Assembly: GCF_003123685.1 (NCBI RefSeq)
Contig: NZ_QCYJ01000144.1
Location: 62,001 to 126,000 of the forward strand
DNA: 64,000 nt
Reading direction: 5' to 3'
Origin: Nocardia aurea
Lineage (GTDB): Bacteria; Actinomycetota; Actinomycetes; Mycobacteriales; Mycobacteriaceae
The translations under genes and the position numbers were made by a program. The notes beneath the pieces were generated by a model. The model saw only the letters and a list, made by a program, of their open reading frames with translations. It was not told the origin of the DNA and searched no databases. Shown in pieces: positions 62,348 to 64,000 of the stretch (within the stretch, counting starts at the first letter, position 1; every line of letters begins with the position of its first letter).

Positions 62348-64000
62348 TCAGCTCGCGGACCGCACCGGCGACGGCTCGTCTCCGCGCAGACGCTGGGAGA
62401 TGACCTGCGTGATGCCGTCGCCGCGCATGCTCACGCCGTAGAGGGCGTCGGCGATCTCCATGGTCGGCTTCTGGTGCGTGATGACGATCAGCTGACTCTT
62501 CTCGCGCAACTGCTCGAACAACCCGATCAGACGCCGCAGGTTGGTGTCATCGAGCGCGGCCTCGACCTCGTCCATCACGTAGAACGGTGACGGGCGGGCC
62601 CGGAAGATGGCGACCAGCAATGCCACTGCGGTCAGCGATTTCTCGCCGCCGGACAGCAGCGACAAACGTTTGACCTTCTTGCCCGGCGGCCGCGCCTCCA
62701 CCTCGATACCAGTGGTCAGCATGTCGGAGGGGTCGGTGAGCACCAGCCTGCCCTCGCCGCCGGGGAACAGTTTCGCGAAAACGCCGACGAATTCGCGTTC
62801 CACGTCCTCGTAGGCCTCGGTGAAGACCTGCAGGATGCGCGCGTCGACTTCGGCGACCACCTCCAGCAGATCCTTACGGGCGCTCTTGACATCCTCGAGC
62901 TGGGTGGCGAGGAAGTTGTAGCGCTCCTCGAGCGCGGCGAACTCCTCGAGCGCGAGCGGGTTCACCTTGCCGAGGGTGGTGAGATCCTTCTCGGCGCGTT
63001 TGGCCCGGCGCTCCTGGCTCGCGCGGTCGTAGGGCATGGGGGCGGGCGCGGTGACCTGCTCGCCGCGCTCCTTGGCCTGTTCGTATTCCTGCCATTCCAG
63101 ATCCGAGGGCGGCAGCGGCACGTCCGGGCCGTATTCGGCGATCAGATCCGACAGCGCGATACCGAACTGCTCGGCGATATTCGCCTCCAGCTGTTCGATG
63201 CGCAGCGCCGCCTGCGCCTTGGCGACCTCGTCGCGGTGCACCGTGTCGGTGAGCTGGGACAGCTGGACGGCCAGCGCCCGCACCCGCTCTTTGACCTGGT
63301 CCACCTGGGCCGCGGCCTCGGTGCGGCGGCGCACCAGGTCGTCGCGTCGCGCGCTCGCCTCGGCCACCACCTTCTCCAGTTCGGCGGCGATCCTCGCACC
63401 GGATTCGGCGACCGCGGCGGCGACTCCGGCGGCTTGGCGACGCGCGGCCTGCGCCCGTTCGGCGCGGGCACGCGCCTCCCGTTCGGCGCGGGCCGCGCGA
63501 CGCAACGAATCGGCTTTGCCCCGTACCGATTCCGCGCGTTCCTCGGCGGTGCGGACCGACAGGCGCGCCTCGACCTCCATCGAGCGGGCCTCGGCCAACG
63601 CGGCGGCGGCTTCCTCACGGTCACGTCCGGCCGATTCGGTGCCCGCCGCGCCCGCTCCGTCGTCGTCGCCCTGTTCCAGTTCGACCGCGCGCAGTCGATC
63701 CTCCAATTCGGCCAGCGCGGTGAGGGATTCCTCACGGTTCGCCTCGGCCACATCGCGCTGTCCGGTGAGCCGTTCGCTGTCGCGCTCGGCGGCGCGGGCG
63801 GCCTCGCCGAGTCTGCCGAGCCGGTCGTAGATCCCGGTCAGCGCCTGATCGGATTCGTGCAGCGCCAGCAGCGCCTGGTCGACGGCGTCCTTGCGGTCGG
63901 CCTGTTCGTCCAGCGCGCCGGACAGCGCCGCTTCCAATTCCTCGGCGCGTCGCTGCGCGGCGGTGAGGTCGGCCGCGGCCGTATCTATGTCGGCCTGGAT
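62348..64000 (-). CDS. smc: Chromosome segregation ATPase SMC, C-terminal part
   Basis: The last 550 residues of SMC run leftward and the frame stays open to the window edge, so the N-terminal head, first coil and hinge are beyond it. Coiled coil occupies most of the visible part. The C-terminal head has the ABC signature LSGGEKSLTAVALL, Walker B FYVMDEVEAALDD and the switch His in VITHQKP. Insertion of three genes separates it from ftsY, which is adjacent in mycobacteria. Confidence 0.95.
   Translation of the reverse strand: MQADIDTAAADLTAAQRRAEELEAALSGALDEQADRKDAVDQALLALHESDQALTGIYDRLGRLGEAARAAERDSERLTGQRDVAEANREESLTALAELEDRLRAVELEQGDDDGAGAAGTESAGRDREEAAAALAEARSMEVEARLSVRTAEERAESVRGKADSLRRAARAEREARARAERAQAARRQAAGVAAAVAESGARIAAELEKVVAEASARRDDLVRRRTEAAAQVDQVKERVRALAVQLSQLTDTVHRDEVAKAQAALRIEQLEANIAEQFGIALSDLIAEYGPDVPLPPSDLEWQEYEQAKERGEQVTAPAPMPYDRASQERRAKRAEKDLTTLGKVNPLALEEFAALEERYNFLATQLEDVKSARKDLLEVVAEVDARILQVFTEAYEDVEREFVGVFAKLFPGGEGRLVLTDPSDMLTTGIEVEARPPGKKVKRLSLLSGGEKSLTAVALLVAIFRARPSPFYVMDEVEAALDDTNLRRLIGLFEQLREKSQLIVITHQKPTMEIADALYGVSMRGDGITQVISQRLRGDEPSPVRSAS

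Overview
The window comes from a high-GC actinomycete of the Mycobacteriales, most probably Nocardia or a close relative. Evidence: strong G/C bias at third codon positions, frequent GTG starts, a DUF4254 protein of the type common in Nocardia, mycobacterial-type envelope and stress genes (Rip1 protease, penicillin-binding lipoprotein, nitrobindin), and a housekeeping gene order that follows the Mycobacterium tuberculosis segment from about Rv2864c to Rv2922c. The species assignment is inference from gene content; no rRNA or tRNA gene is visible.

Layout. 1-7.3 kb is accessory: the end of a Pro/Gln-rich protein, an XRE/DUF5753 regulator, two ABC-2 permeases without an ATPase, an amino-acid permease, an ImmA/IrrE-like metallopeptidase, a DUF4254 protein, a divergent SDR/HxlR pair and nitrobindin. 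7.3-14.1 kb is the conserved envelope/isoprenoid block read leftward: dxr, rip1, ispG, a GNAT acetyltransferase and a penicillin-binding lipoprotein. 14.2-19.6 kb holds DUF2631, a divergent LysR/DUF5997 pair, a Ser/Thr kinase, rlmN and a LapA-like protein. 19.6-24.3 kb is the leftward rpsB-tsf / pyrH-frr-cdsA block, divided by a strong hairpin after tsf. 24.6-31.3 kb is mostly accessory: a small secreted protein coupled to an M23 peptidase with internal 90-bp repeats, DUF1990, an alkyl-sulfatase-like hydrolase, two DUF202 membrane proteins, an acetoacetate decarboxylase-like gene behind a KstR-like site, then xerC. 31.8-37.5 kb is dprA-comM-yraN, DUF2469, rnhB, lepB and rplS. 37.7-45.5 kb separates rplS from trmD and carries a membrane protein, tex, two AMP-forming acyl-CoA synthetases and a divergent GAF/LuxR (RamA-like) regulator. 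45.5-47.5 kb is rpsP-khpA-rimM-trmD. 47.7-52.9 kb has mixed metabolic genes and ffh. 53.1-59.7 kb is ftsY, a 682-bp repeat-rich gap, then amtB-glnK-glnD. 59.8-62.3 kb holds DUF2237, a TetR/zinc-ribbon regulator and an NmrA-like protein. The window ends inside smc.

How the genes work together. Translation and protein export dominate the conserved part: ribosomal proteins S2, S16 and L19, EF-Ts, RRF, RimM, TrmD, KhpA and RlmN, with Ffh, FtsY and LepB for membrane targeting and signal-peptide removal. dxr and ispG serve the MEP isoprenoid pathway. amtB-glnK-glnD is a nitrogen-sensing operon. The acyl-CoA synthetase pair with the RamA-like regulator suggests a carboxylic-acid or acetate activation unit.

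No complete new defence or mobile system was recognised. The most interesting signals are non-coding. A bipartite promoter-like module is shared with identical spacing by rpsP and rplS. Many genes start 6-8 nt after a -10-like hexamer with no ribosome-binding site, which suggests leaderless mRNAs. A 46-bp tandem repeat and a long imperfect hairpin lie between ftsY and amtB. A 90-bp in-frame repeat lies in the M23 peptidase gene.
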